This document shows, piece by piece, positions 22,382-31,679 of a DNA stretch of 64,000 nucleotides. The translations under genes and the position numbers were made by a program. Origin of the DNA: Arthrobacter sp. Leaf234 (lineage in GTDB: Bacteria > Actinomycetota > Actinomycetes > Actinomycetales > Micrococcaceae); the NCBI RefSeq assembly GCF_001422665.1, contig NZ_LMLU01000006.1, forward strand, positions 187,725 to 251,724, written 5' to 3'. The first letter of the stretch is position 1; each line of letters opens with the position of its first letter. The notes under the pieces are model-generated. The model saw only the letters and a list, made by a program, of their open reading frames with translations, was not told the origin of the DNA and ran no database searches.

Positions 22382-22588
22382 GGGGCGCACCCCCGTGACG
22401 TCCTCAGGCCTGACGTCCTCACCCGTGGACGTCCGGGAAGTGGTCGTGGATGCCCTCGACCGGTCGGCCTGTACGTCGCCCATGATGTTCCTGGCCCCCT
22501 GATCGCCCTGTTGATACCGGTGGATCGTCCCGAACGCCGTTGTCCGTCCCGCAGGTACGTCATCCACGTTACCGCCCTCCCCTACCCC

Positions 22589-23953
22589 TTACTGCCCGCG
22601 TTCGGTACCGTGCTGCGCCTTTTCAGCTGATTCGCCGGACGCCGCGTCGACAGATCCTTCTCCCTCAGCCTCCGCCGCCAACTGCGTCGAACCGTTCCGT
22701 GCAGGCGGCCCTACCTCCTCCTTTGATCCGGAAGGGCCGGTGGCGGGCCAGAGGACGATCGCGGCGATCGTCCCGATGAGAGCACATGCCGCCAGGACCA
22801 AGGCCACGGTCTCCTGCCCTGCGGCGGCGCCGACCCACCCGGCGAGGGGGTAGGCGAGGAGGAAGCAGGCGTGGGACAGCGAGAACTGGGCGGTGAAGAG
22901 GTAACTGCGGGTGTCGTCGGTCGCGACCCGGCGCAGCAGACGGGAGGACGGTGTGCTGATCATCGACGTGCCGATGCCGAGCAGCACCCACAGGCCAAGG
23001 AAGATCGCCCACGAGTTGTCGGTGAGGTGGATGCTGCTCTGTTCCGTGGACGCGAGGAAGGCCACGGCGATCAGGCCCGCAATCAGGATCCACCCACCTG
23101 TCAGCATGAAGGTGCGGTCCGGGGTCCGTTCCAGGACCCGAGGTGCGAGGAAGGCCACCAGCATCGAGCCGACCCCGTAAAAGGCCAAAGCGATTGCTAC
23201 GTCGGTGTTGGAACCACCGAACAGGTCCCTCGCGTAGACGACGGTGTTGACCAGCACCAGAGCCGTTGCGGTGGCGACCACCAGGTTCAGTGCCATCAGG
23301 CCGCACAGGGAGGGTTCCCTGAGGAAGATCCGGGTTCCGAGCGTGGTGCGATGCAGCAACGAGCCCTGAGAGTGCGACGCCGGGATGGTTGGCAGCCGGG
23401 TCGCCAGGACCATCGCCGCGGAGACGAGGAATCCGATCATCGTCCCCACGAACAAGTTGTGGAAACTCATCACCGCCAGGAGAGCAGCCGCCAGCAGCGG
23501 GCTCACCAGGGACTCCAGGTCATAGGCAAGCCGGGACAGGGACAGTGCCTTGGTGTACTCCTTCTCCCCGGGCAGGACGACGGGAATCAGGGCCTGGAAC
23601 GCGGGCGTGAACGTCGCCGAGGCGGACTGCAGGATGAAGACGAGCACGTAGATCTGCCAGACCTGATCGATGAAGGGCAGGCCCAACGCGATCGCCGCCC
23701 GCACCAGATCCGCGCCGACCAGGACACCCTTTCGCGGCAAGCGCTCGACCAGTGCCGCCATCACGGGGGCGACGAAGACATAGGCGATCATCTTGATCGT
23801 CAACGCCGTTCCCAGGACCGCACCGGCCTGTCCACCGGCCAGATCGATTGCGAGCAGGCCCAGGGCGACCGTCAACAAGCCAGTACCCAGTAGGGCGACC
23901 ACCTGCGCGGTGAAGAGGTTGCGGTACGCCGTGCGGCGCAGAACAGAAAGCAC
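22589..23953 (-). CDS. MFS exporter, NreB/nickel-cobalt resistance type (likely)
   Basis: The 454-residue protein has twelve membrane helices and an MFS arrangement: YRNLFTAQVVALLGTGLLTVALG in helix 1, the loop LVERLPRKGVLVGADLVRA after helix 2, and RVLERTPDRTFML in the central region. A Gly/Ser/Glu-rich cytoplasmic tail of about 50 residues closes it. NreB-like exporters remove nickel or cobalt. The metal role here rests mainly on the adjacent sensor with an alpha-5 site. The GTG start at 23953 lies downstream of an AT-rich promoter region. The actual metal is not determined by sequence. Confidence 0.75.
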   Translation of the reverse strand: MLSVLRRTAYRNLFTAQVVALLGTGLLTVALGLLAIDLAGGQAGAVLGTALTIKMIAYVFVAPVMAALVERLPRKGVLVGADLVRAAIALGLPFIDQVWQIYVLVFILQSASATFTPAFQALIPVVLPGEKEYTKALSLSRLAYDLESLVSPLLAAALLAVMSFHNLFVGTMIGFLVSAAMVLATRLPTIPASHSQGSLLHRTTLGTRIFLREPSLCGLMALNLVVATATALVLVNTVVYARDLFGGSNTDVAIALAFYGVGSMLVAFLAPRVLERTPDRTFMLTGGWILIAGLIAVAFLASTEQSSIHLTDNSWAIFLGLWVLLGIGTSMISTPSSRLLRRVATDDTRSYLFTAQFSLSHACFLLAYPLAGWVGAAAGQETVALVLAACALIGTIAAIVLWPATGPSGSKEEVGPPARNGSTQLAAEAEGEGSVDAASGESAEKAQHGTERGQ

Positions 23954-24290
23954 GAGGGGGACCCATCTCCAGCAGGAACACGACCGCCAATGATACGTGC
24001 ATTATTACGCACTGATGTATACGTGCCTGACTTGCGGGTCGGACGGTCCAGCCGAGGAACTAAAGGATGTCGCCTATCGCGCGCACACGAGTCGAGACAG
24101 GGTGCCCTACCGGCGGGTGGTGCACATGTCCTGCAGCGCTGCATGAGATTCGGCCTCTATACCCCTCGTACCCCCTGCTGCCATCCGCCTGCTACCCCGG
24201 TCGCACGGTGTCCGAGCCCCAGGTGCAACGATTCCGACACTGTGACCGGGCGATAAAGCAACGCGATTCCAGCGATGTCGCGCTGCCCTG
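23954..24290. other. 337-base intergenic stretch between the MFS gene and an IS3 remnant
   Basis: The left part carries the AT-rich repeats described for the exporter promoter. From about 24030 to 24290 there is no gene I can support. No left terminal repeat or orfA-like sequence of the adjacent IS3 element is visible, which suggests that its left part was deleted. Confidence 0.5.
23985..24030 (-). promoter_or_regulatory. AT-rich operator/promoter candidate of the exporter-ArsR unit
   Basis: In a GC-rich background this segment is AT-rich. It contains ATACGTGC twice on the plus strand (23993-24000 and 24019-24026, 26 bases start to start) and, between them, GTGC-N8-GCAC at 23997-24012. ArsR-type repressors bind AT-rich imperfect dyads at the promoter they control. 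No exact -10/-35 pair is assigned. Confidence 0.45.
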
Positions 24291-25151
24291 TTGAGTGTGT
24301 TCTATCGCACCGCTCTGCGACCAGTGTCAGAGCGCATCTCGATCCACGCGGGCCGCCCGAACCTCTCGCGCACGGCTCTTTTGGTCCATACAGCTGACCC
24401 AAACCGGGATTGGGAAGAAGCACGCCTGATCAACGCGGCCCTCGATCTTCACGCCGATGATCCGGCGTTCGGGTACCGCTTCATCGCCGACGGGCTCAAC
24501 GCCGGTGTTACCCGTGTGGCCGGCGAGCGTCGCATCTGGCGACTGTGCTCAGCCAGCGGCATCCTCTCGGTCATCCACCGCAAACGGGTCGGCGACCGGC
24601 AGGCGGGCCCACCGGTCCACGATGACCTGCTCGAGCGGAACTTCACCGCCACTACGAGGGACACGCGGTGGGTCACGGACATCACCGAGCAGCCTACCGC
24701 TGAGGGCAAGCTCTACCTCTGCGCGATCAAGGACCTGCACTCGAACCGCATCGTGGGCCACTCCATCGACGGGCGCACGAAAGCCTCCTGCGCGGTGGCA
24801 GCACTGGCCCACGCCGTGGCGCTCAGAAGCCCCTCGGGAACGGTCGTGCATGCGGACCGAGGTAGCCAATTCAGAAGCCGGACATTCGTCTCCGCGCTGC
24901 ACGCGAACGGGCTGCACGGCTCGATGGGTAGGGTCGGTGCATGCGGTGACAACGCTGCCATGGAATTATTCTTCGCCCTGCTGCAAAAGAACGTCCTGAA
25001 CCGCAAACGGTGGGAAACCCGGCAGGAACTCCGCCTGGCCATCATCACCTGGATCGAGCGAACCTACCACCGTCGGACACGGCAGAAAGCACTCGGCGAA
25101 CTCGCCCCGATTGAATTCGAGACAATCAACAACATGGCGCTAGCCGCCTGA
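24291..25151 (+). pseudogene. IS3-family transposase OrfB, N-terminally truncated
   Basis: The DDE integrase core is intact. The acidic triad appears as D in WVTDITE, D in VVHADRGSQFRS, and E in DNAAMELFFALLQKN. The family beginning DDPAFGYRFIADGL and the end RRTRQKALGELAPIEFE are present. The first 35 or so residues do not resemble OrfB, and the normal frameshift partner orfA is missing. Transposase synthesis would need a foreign promoter. Confidence 0.75.
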
Positions 25152-25192
25152 AATCTATCAACCCACGAGTCAACCAAACCGTGGGCAGTCCC
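24291..25192 (+). mobile_element. IS3-family insertion sequence remnant, left end missing
   Basis: The element consists of an orfB-type integrase-core transposase gene, then about 40 bases ending in a typical IS3-like right end (ccaaaccgtgggcagtcccc, 25173-25192). No helix-turn-helix orfA and no left inverted repeat occur upstream. It is probably immobile. Confidence 0.7.
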
Positions 25193-25322
25193 CCGCGCAC
25201 GGCACCCGAGTAGGACCAAGCGCAGTCAACGCGGAACGGCCCACATCACCTCCGACAGTGATGACGGTGCCGCTGGTCAGAAAAGAGCTAGCTGAGCACC
25301 AAATCTCACTGAAGAAGTGCTG

Positions 25323-25611
25323 TCAGTTGAGGCGTTCAGTCAGGTGCACAGTAACGGTGTCGCCGAGCTCTTTGCCGAGCTTCCTCCGTAGCTTGACGCT
25401 GATCGAGAGCATGTGCCCCCCCGATACCAGTGGGCAGGAGACCTGCTGTAAGCGGTTCACCATCGACGGTAGCGACGACCTTGATTGTCTTACCTGTTCC
25501 GAAGAGTTCAACCGAGTCTGGCACCTCCACGCATGACCAGAGGTCACCTTTCACCGTGACTCCGATCAGCGCGGAGAAGGCGAGATCGAGTGGACCGACT
25601 CTCGTACTCAC
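25323..25611 (-). pseudogene. DUF1905 protein gene interrupted by a frameshift at a G7 run
   Basis: The first part, from a GTG at 25611 with GAGGAAA upstream, encodes the DUF1905 beginning: ALIGVTVKGDLWSCVEVP, then TIKVVATVDGEPLTAGLLPT. At a run of seven Gs on the minus strand (25416-25422) the frame shifts. The typical end HMLSISVKLRRKLGKELG and DTVTVHLTERLN follows in the next frame. With six Gs the protein would be about 96 residues, the family length. It could be a real mutation, slippage or a sequencing error. Confidence 0.75.
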
Positions 25612-25729
25612 AGTAGTTTCCTCATCGTCTCTGGTGGCGCGGTCCTTCAGAGGATATCGGGACGACGCCCGCAAGCGGATCCTTGTGCGGACAGCCAGTC
25701 GGCACCTACGAGATTCCGTCTCAGCGCTT

Positions 25730-26047
25730 TCAGAACGGAGCGAATCCGAGGAAAAGAGAGTAAGACCGTGCGCACAGTAGCCAGGCGAACCTCAAGGCAG
25801 CGAACAGAAGGCTTCCCTGGGAGGACCGTGTTTTGAGCGCAACCTCAGGCTCGAGGCAAAGGTAGATCAGCACGAGGAAGGGCGCGAAGAGTAGAACTGC
25901 GACAGCAAGCCGAAATGCCTGGGTGTCGCCGGCAACTTTAAGCGCAACACCCTGCTGGATCGTGATCCAGAACCAGGCCCCCAGGAAACCGGCGAACAGA
26001 ACAGCCGCAGCAACCGACACGGCTTTCGTAGCATCGCCCTCTCTCAT
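25730..26047 (-). CDS. Small membrane protein, unknown
   Basis: The 105-residue protein has two clear membrane helices (about 9-31 and 45-66) and a more weakly hydrophobic third segment near 80-100. The ATG at 26047 has GGAG at a good distance. I recognise no family. It lies between the broken DUF1905 gene and a DUF1349 gene on the same strand. Confidence 0.6.
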   Translation of the reverse strand: MREGDATKAVSVAAAVLFAGFLGAWFWITIQQGVALKVAGDTQAFRLAVAVLLFAPFLVLIYLCLEPEVALKTRSSQGSLLFAALRFAWLLCARSYSLFLGFAPF

Positions 26048-26247
26048 GATGCTCCACTCACTTCCTCGCTCATGCGAATTCCCCGGAACCTACTGCCACA
26101 TGACCTGGGGACCATACTTTCCGCCTGCCCGGTCGATGATCCCCCGCCGTCCGCAGCACGATCCTCCAGCGGGATCCATTTACTGGTCGCGTCGATTCAC
26201 TCGTTCAGCCGAGCATGCTGCGCATCCCGTAGATGTGTGGTGCAGCT

Positions 26248-26856
26248 CTAGTCGTGTTCAGGGTGCAGCGTCGCATCTGCATCGGTTTCAATCCATCGGG
26301 TGAAGGTGGTCGTGAGGCCGGCCCGGGTAGGCGAGGCGCAGAATGGGCCGATCTCGACGCTCGCGGTCTCCTTCAGAGGTGCAACGCGGATAAGCCGAAA
26401 AGGCTCATCCCCAGCGCGGGCCCGAATGGTGACGGCGTTACCGGCCCTGCTGAGGCGTACTGTGATCTCCTGATCGATCCACTCAGGGACAGGTGCCACC
26501 GACCAGTCAGAGACCTCCTGTGTCACGACTGCCCCAACCTGGGGGACTCCGTCTGACACCTCCACACCGGCCTTGATCCACACGGAATCCGAAACGTGCA
26601 GGTAGATCCCCGCCTGGTCGAACTGCTCGGTGTAATCCAGGAGAAATGAGACCTCCATTGCACCCTCGGCGGGCAGCGGTGCCAGCAAGGCATGCGCGCT
26701 GTCATGGACGAAGCCGTACGAGGTGTGCCTCCAGGCGTCGCTGTTCTCGGCCGCAGTCACCCGCAGAGCTCCCCCCTCAGCGACGGCACGCACAGGCGAA
26801 TTGCGCCATGTCCCCCGGTCCCAGACATCGCCGGCCTCACTGATTGTTCGTGTCAT
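26248..26856 (-). CDS. DUF1349 domain protein (concanavalin-like beta-sandwich)
   Basis: The 202-residue protein matches the DUF1349 (yeast Ree1-like) family: the SFLLDYTEQFDQAGIYLHV core, DSVWIKAGVEVSDG, then VTQEVSDWSVAPVP and PFCASPTRAGLTTTF at the end. The fold is a carbohydrate-lectin-like beta sandwich; the cellular role is unknown. The ATG at 26856 has a GGGG-containing ribosome site. The same frame is open upstream and merges with a membrane-protein remnant. Confidence 0.85.
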   Translation of the reverse strand: MTRTISEAGDVWDRGTWRNSPVRAVAEGGALRVTAAENSDAWRHTSYGFVHDSAHALLAPLPAEGAMEVSFLLDYTEQFDQAGIYLHVSDSVWIKAGVEVSDGVPQVGAVVTQEVSDWSVAPVPEWIDQEITVRLSRAGNAVTIRARAGDEPFRLIRVAPLKETASVEIGPFCASPTRAGLTTTFTRWIETDADATLHPEHD

Positions 26857-27441
26857 GCCATATCCCCTATATCTTTCGTTCAAGCTTCGGACCCCATTCA
26901 ACCAATGACACATCCGACACAACAGCGAGGTTCCGGTAAGCCGGTCCGCTTCCCGGCATTGCGCATCGTCCCGATGGGCTTGTCTGTGACCGTGGGTGGG
27001 CTGGTTGTCGAGGCGGCCGACGCCGACGGGGCGGGCGGGAAGGGCGAAGACGACAACAAGCGAGGTGGCGAGAAAGTCTACCGCGCCTAACAGCATGAGT
27101 CCGGCCCCGCCGATGTGATTGCCGACTGCTTGTGGTGTGACGGTTGCGAGATACATTCCATTGGCGATGAGCATGGGCAGCGTGGCGCCGGCCAGAAGGA
27201 TCGTACCTAGCTCCACGAGACCCGCACGGCAGCTACTTTTTCTACCAACCAGGGCGAAAGGGATCGGGACGCTCACGTAGAGCAGGGCAGGACTGACGTG
27301 CGACACAGTGAAGAAGAATTGCGGATTGGATGTGACGTCGAAGGTGAGGGCGAGGTTGGTTGCGAAGACTTAGGCGGCGAGGAGGGACAGTGTGGAAGCG
27401 GTGAGCCCGGCAGAACCCGGAGCGCGGTAGGCATTACTCAA
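26857..27441 (-). pseudogene. Four-helix membrane protein remnant with in-frame TAA
   Basis: From a TTG at 27441 the frame reads SNAYRAPGSAGLTASTL, SLLAA, then a TAA (27370-27372), then VFATNLALTFDVTSNPQFFF. It goes on through three more hydrophobic segments to about 27030. Both sides of the stop look like one continuous membrane protein, so a single nonsense change has cut it in the first helix. No stop follows before the DUF1349 gene, which is in the same frame. No family is recognised. Confidence 0.55.
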
Positions 27442-27514
27442 GCTTGTCTCTTCGTCGTGGTAGACGTTATTGAGCGGGTTGCTGCTTTCGACCGCCGGGG
27501 GTTTGTCCGTGGTG

Positions 27515-28042
27515 CTAGCACTGGTTATCCGTGAGTTCGAGCATCATGTTCGTATCGGCCGTGAACTGCTCGGGTCCTTGCTCGTAGGTGAAGCGGACAG
27601 CTCGGGTGGTGCCAACGTCTGCAGCTCCGTTATCGATCACGAGGACGATGTTCACCTGCTGGCCGGCTCTGAGTTTGTCGTCATCAAGCTTCCTCGCGCT
27701 GTCCCAGGCCGCCATCGCTTCCGGTTCCGTCGGATCCGTCGAACCCGTGCCGATGACGAACGAGTGAGTCTCATCGACCGGCATGACGTAGGCATCCCGG
27801 ATTTCGAGGCTCTCCCCCTCGACCAGAACGGCCCCCGTGATGGTGAGTGTCGTATCGCCGTCGTTCGTTACGACGTTCCCGAAGACAGCGCTGCCTTGGT
27901 CGGGTTGCACGCTGCAGACTTCAGAGGGATCACCTCCCGCCCTGAGCGGGCCGCCGCTACTCACCTGCAAAGTGCAGGTGGTCAGCAGGACCGTCGACGT
28001 GATGAGCAAGGCAACGCGTAGAAGGCGATCCGCTTGCGACAT
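27515..28042 (-). CDS. Putative lipoprotein, unknown
   Basis: The 175-residue product starts with a classical lipoprotein signal: basic residues (MSQADRLLRVAL), a hydrophobic core and the lipobox LTTC, putting the acylated Cys at residue 23. The mature part is about 150 residues of beta-rich sequence with one internal Cys and a C-terminal Cys that could form a disulfide. I recognise no domain. A GTG nine bases upstream of the chosen ATG is an alternative start. Confidence 0.7.
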   Translation of the reverse strand: MSQADRLLRVALLITSTVLLTTCTLQVSSGGPLRAGGDPSEVCSVQPDQGSAVFGNVVTNDGDTTLTITGAVLVEGESLEIRDAYVMPVDETHSFVIGTGSTDPTEPEAMAAWDSARKLDDDKLRAGQQVNIVLVIDNGAADVGTTRAVRFTYEQGPEQFTADTNMMLELTDNQC

Positions 28043-28131
28043 CTGTATCACGTCACTACAGGGGAGACCGGGCTGCTACTGTCGCACGCGACCAGCAGAT
28101 ACGGGTCAAACGTCGCTCACAAGCGCTGGCA

Positions 28132-28914
28132 TCAGTCCGTTGCAGGCGGTGAGGGATGTCCTGCCAGCCAGTGGCGTGCTTCTTCGGCGGTGGTGAAGTA
28201 GCTGGTCTTATAGGGTGGGCGGGCCCGCTGCCGGTAGAAACTGGTCAAGGTCCGACCGCTCGGGTCAGCGCTGACGACGGCCAGGGCTGTGATGTTCAAA
28301 CCATCAGCCAGGATCTTCATGGCACCCTCGGACGCGGACAGCATCTCGTGAAGTTCCAGGAGCAGTGGCGGGCACGTGGTGGGATTCATGAATTCGGCCC
28401 GTGCGAGGAGGTTCTCAGCAATCTTCTCGGTGATGTGGAAGGCCTGCGTCCACCTCACCCACAGCACACCGCCCCTCATCTCCGAGACGAAGGCGTGCTG
28501 CACACCGTAGCTCTCGCCGAAGATACTGGGATGCTCGTGGGTGTCATCGAGCAGCCATTCGCGGGCAGCGGTGTCATCCGTGAAGTACCCGGTCGGTGTC
28601 ACCGACCGGTGGGTGAAAGCGGTGAGGATCCGTCCGATGTCGTCGATTCCGACGATGGCGATGCGGGAACACCTGGTGTTCCTGATGAGAAGTTGCTTGG
28701 CCTCGGCGGTGATGCCGCCAACGAGGCTGACGTACATCAGCAAAGGACGCGGCCCTTCCGGGGATGCGACGGTGATCTCAGCCGAAACGGAGGCAACGTC
28801 CGCGGAGTCGACCGTGATGTCTGCGGACCACCGGAGGCGGAGATGGTCGCCGGCGTCCTCGAGCGCGTACCGGCCGCTCGTTGTCTGTCTCACCACACAG
28901 TTCCTGACCTTCAC
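28132..28914 (-). CDS. Duplicated STAS/DUF7793-like domain protein
   Basis: The product, about 260 residues, contains two copies of one domain of about 120 residues. In the first, LLMYVSLVGGITAEAKQLL is followed by IAIVGIDDIGRILTAF and GYFTDDTAAREWLL. In the second, LLLELHEMLSASEGAMKIL is followed by LAVVSADPSGRTLTSFY and SYFTTAEEARHWLA. Single-domain versions are common in Arthrobacter relatives and resemble SpoIIAA/STAS folds. A role in signalling is plausible but unproven. The GTG at 28914 is chosen near the beginning of domain-like sequence; the start is uncertain. Confidence 0.7.
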   Translation of the reverse strand: MKVRNCVVRQTTSGRYALEDAGDHLRLRWSADITVDSADVASVSAEITVASPEGPRPLLMYVSLVGGITAEAKQLLIRNTRCSRIAIVGIDDIGRILTAFTHRSVTPTGYFTDDTAAREWLLDDTHEHPSIFGESYGVQHAFVSEMRGGVLWVRWTQAFHITEKIAENLLARAEFMNPTTCPPLLLELHEMLSASEGAMKILADGLNITALAVVSADPSGRTLTSFYRQRARPPYKTSYFTTAEEARHWLAGHPSPPATD

Positions 28915-29051
28915 ACCACCGAGAAATTTCCCGGAACGAACGGACGGGGGCCCAACCGACCCATCATCACGCCACCAACGACAGGCACCAACGTCAGCGC
29001 CACCAGACACCCTCAACGAAAATATCAAAAGCGGCTACATGAGATTCTCCC

Positions 29052-30164
29052 TTGCAACACACTGCGGAGACTAAGCCGACTCACGATCGACGCGACCGGC
29101 ACACGACTCACCCCATCGTGGCCCCGGCAGTTGCGGCATCCAAGCAGAAATCCTTTGCTTGGGCGTTGCGGCGATCGCATGCACGAGACCGGCATGACAT
29201 TCGGCGGGTGTTTCTCATCGCGTTTCCCGTGCTCGTTGCAGTTCTGCTGTCTATCGTGATCCCCGTGATCGTCGGAGCGGCTGGCCGGCGAATTGACCGC
29301 AACGGTCACGCAGGGGTTCGCCGGAACCCAGACACGGAGGCACTGTTCACGGTGACGAATCGTCGCTGGCAGTCCGTCCTATTTCGCGCGCTCGGCATCG
29401 CCTTCCTAGTAACCGGCGGTTTATCCACGCTCGTCTCGATCGTGGAATCCGAGGAGATGGACGGACCGGGTCCCCTCATCAGTGCGGCCGGCATCGCGGT
29501 CGCTGGAGCTCTCCTCGTCGTTCTCGCCATTGGGATTCGTCGATTCCGGGTAGACGCCTTCGACAACCACCTGACGGTCCGCCCCTGGTTCCGAGCGACG
29601 CGGATCGTCGCACTGACCGAAATCGGTTCGATCCGCCCGGCACTCCATAGCTTTGGCGGAATCGACGTGAAGGACGTGAACGGCAGGGCGCTCTTCACTG
29701 CGACAAAGATCAGCATCAGCTATGACAACATCGTCGCCTACCTGCACCAGCGATTTCCCAAACAGCAAACCCACAACTCCCCGGCGCCCAGCGACGTCAA
29801 GCCCTGGCAAGGCGCAACCCTTCGAGCCGAGTGGATCCCTCTTCCCCGCGGACGCAAGGGCACTCTGGAATCGGGCGTTCTCCTAACTGCTGGCGCGGTG
29901 GCCGGGCGCATGTACACGAGTGAACTCATCGACCTGCTCAAGCACCGGGTCGGCATCGTGGAGTCCACCCCTTCGGATGCCCTTAGCTTCCTCTGCTGGC
30001 CCGACGCAGCGTTACCGTCGTCGGTCGTCTGGGAGGCCACGAAAAACCTCCCAGCCGACTCGCTGGCCCTCCTCGCCGACCCCATGGACAGCGGACCCAC
30101 CGCCGCGCTCACCGGAACTGAACTCACCTACTTCTCGGAATGGATTAGGACTCTTCCCCGCTAG
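29052..30164 (+). CDS. Membrane protein with PH-like segment, unknown
   Basis: The 370-residue frame has three membrane helices (about 53-75, 109-131 and 142-162), then a PH-like strand pattern FRVDAFDNHLTVRPWFRATRI, then a soluble C-terminal part of about 160 residues. The TTG at 29052 is a poor start and the first 50 residues are His/Thr/Arg-rich. A GTG at 29208, just before helix 1, is equally possible. No family is recognised for the C-terminal part. It is divergent from the duplicated-domain gene and followed by a decayed IS element. Confidence 0.55.
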   Translation: MQHTAETKPTHDRRDRHTTHPIVAPAVAASKQKSFAWALRRSHARDRHDIRRVFLIAFPVLVAVLLSIVIPVIVGAAGRRIDRNGHAGVRRNPDTEALFTVTNRRWQSVLFRALGIAFLVTGGLSTLVSIVESEEMDGPGPLISAAGIAVAGALLVVLAIGIRRFRVDAFDNHLTVRPWFRATRIVALTEIGSIRPALHSFGGIDVKDVNGRALFTATKISISYDNIVAYLHQRFPKQQTHNSPAPSDVKPWQGATLRAEWIPLPRGRKGTLESGVLLTAGAVAGRMYTSELIDLLKHRVGIVESTPSDALSFLCWPDAALPSSVVWEATKNLPADSLALLADPMDSGPTAALTGTELTYFSEWIRTLPR

Positions 30165-30363
30165 CCCGGCCCGGAAAGACCCGTCCCATCCGACAAAGGT
30201 GACTCAACTATAAGACACGTCAGCCTTCATCGCTGCGACTCGTAGGTCGGCCGCCGAACTCGCCTGATCGTCCTCCCAGCGAACCCTTGTTGAGAGCACT
30301 CGGAGGCGGGAGCCGAATGCGCGAGGAGACCGATGCTGGCCCATATGTGCCGCCGCCGGCCGG

Positions 30364-30392
30364 TTGACCCGCTCTGGGTTTGATGGAAACTT
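30364..30392 (+). repeat. Left terminal inverted repeat of the IS3-family element
   Basis: This 29-base sequence matches the reverse complement of 31680-31708 at 26 of 29 positions and ends the element on the left. Confidence 0.85.
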
Positions 30393-30417
30393 CTGACCTT
30401 GAAACGAGAAGAGAGTC

Positions 30418-31676
30418 ATGGCATCAAGTCAAGGAGCGGGCAAGCCGACAGCACGTCGGTACTCGCCGGAAGACAAAGCCGCAGCGGTCCTGGTGGTGCG
30501 AACGCTGCGGGCAGAGCTCGGGACCGAGCACGGGACGGTCCGTCGGGTCGCGTCGCAGCTCGGGTTCGGAACGGAATCGGCACGGTCATGGGTCCGGCAG
30601 GCCGGCGTCGATGAAGGTCACGCCGCCGGCGTGAGTACCGCCGAGGCTTAGTGGTTGCGGGAGTTTGAACAATAAGTCCGGGAGCTGTGGCGGGGCGAAC
30701 GAAATCCTGATGCGGGCCGCGCGTTTCGTCGGGGCGGAGCTCGACCGCCACCACCGGAAGTAGTTGCGTTCATCAACGCGAACAGACACGACATCGTCGA
30801 AGGCGACCGCTTGGGGTCGAGCCCATCTGCACCCTGCTGCAGGTGGCCCCGAGCACGGACTACGCCGCGAAGAACCGCGTGCCATCACGCGTGCCGACAG
30901 CGACGCCGCCCTCACACCCGAGCTGGTCACCCCGTGGGAGGCCGATCACCGGTTCTACGGTGTCCCTGAACTCTGGAAAACCGTCCGCCGCCGGTATCGC
31001 TATCGGCCGCGACCAGACGGGCAGATTGATGCAATCCGCCGGCATTGAAGGTGCGACACGTTCGAAGAGGGTGAGGACCACGCGGCCTGATCCCGCCGCG
31101 ACACGACACCCGGACCTTGTTCGCCGTATCCACGGCGCCAGCGCCAAACCGGCTGTGGGAGACTGACCTGCCCTTCGTTCCGACCTGGGCCGCCGTCGCG
31201 TACGTCTGCTTCATCATCGACGCGTACTCGCGGACGATCGTCGGGTGGAGGTGCGCGTTTCTCAAGCGCAGCGAGATGATCCTCGACGCGATCGAAATGG
31301 CGATGTGGGCCGAGGCACTCGCCCTGCGGACCTTCGGTGTCACAGCGATGCGGGGAGCCAATTCACGTCGATCCGGTACGGCGAACGCCTTGCTGAGATA
31401 GGCGCCACCTCGTCGATCGGGACTGTTGGCGATTCACATGACAACGCTCTGGCCGAGACGGTGAACCGTTACTACAAGGCCGAGCTCGTTCGACGTCCAG
31501 CACGCCCGGGACCTTGGAAAACCGTCGAGGACCTCGAGCTAGCGACGCTCGGATGGGTCCACTGGCACAACACGCAGCGCATTCACGGCTACCCCGGCGA
31601 TGTTCCGCCTGCGGAGTTCGAGCGGAGGTTCCATGCTGGGCACACCGACCGCCATCAGCTGGTCGAAGTCACATAA
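30418..31676 (+). pseudogene. IS3-family transposase orfA/orfB, multiply disrupted
   Basis: OrfA starts at 30418 with a helix-turn-helix (KPTARRYSPEDKAAAVLVVR, then GTVRRVASQLGFGTESARSW). It meets a TAG and a TAA near its leucine-zipper region (about 30650-30676). OrfB pieces follow in different frames: NRLWETDLPFVPTWAAVAYV with the first Asp near 31160, SQFTSIRYGERLAEIG, then GDSHDNALAETVNRYYKAEL with the catalytic Glu. It ends with HWHNTQRIHGYPGDVPPAEF. At least three frame breaks exclude a functional transposase. Confidence 0.85.
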
Positions 31677-31679
31677 CCC

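Noticed and set aside
30204-30419. Gene cut in two by the IS3 element on the minus strand
   Set aside because: Short frames lie on both sides, but they share no recognisable protein and no target duplication links them.
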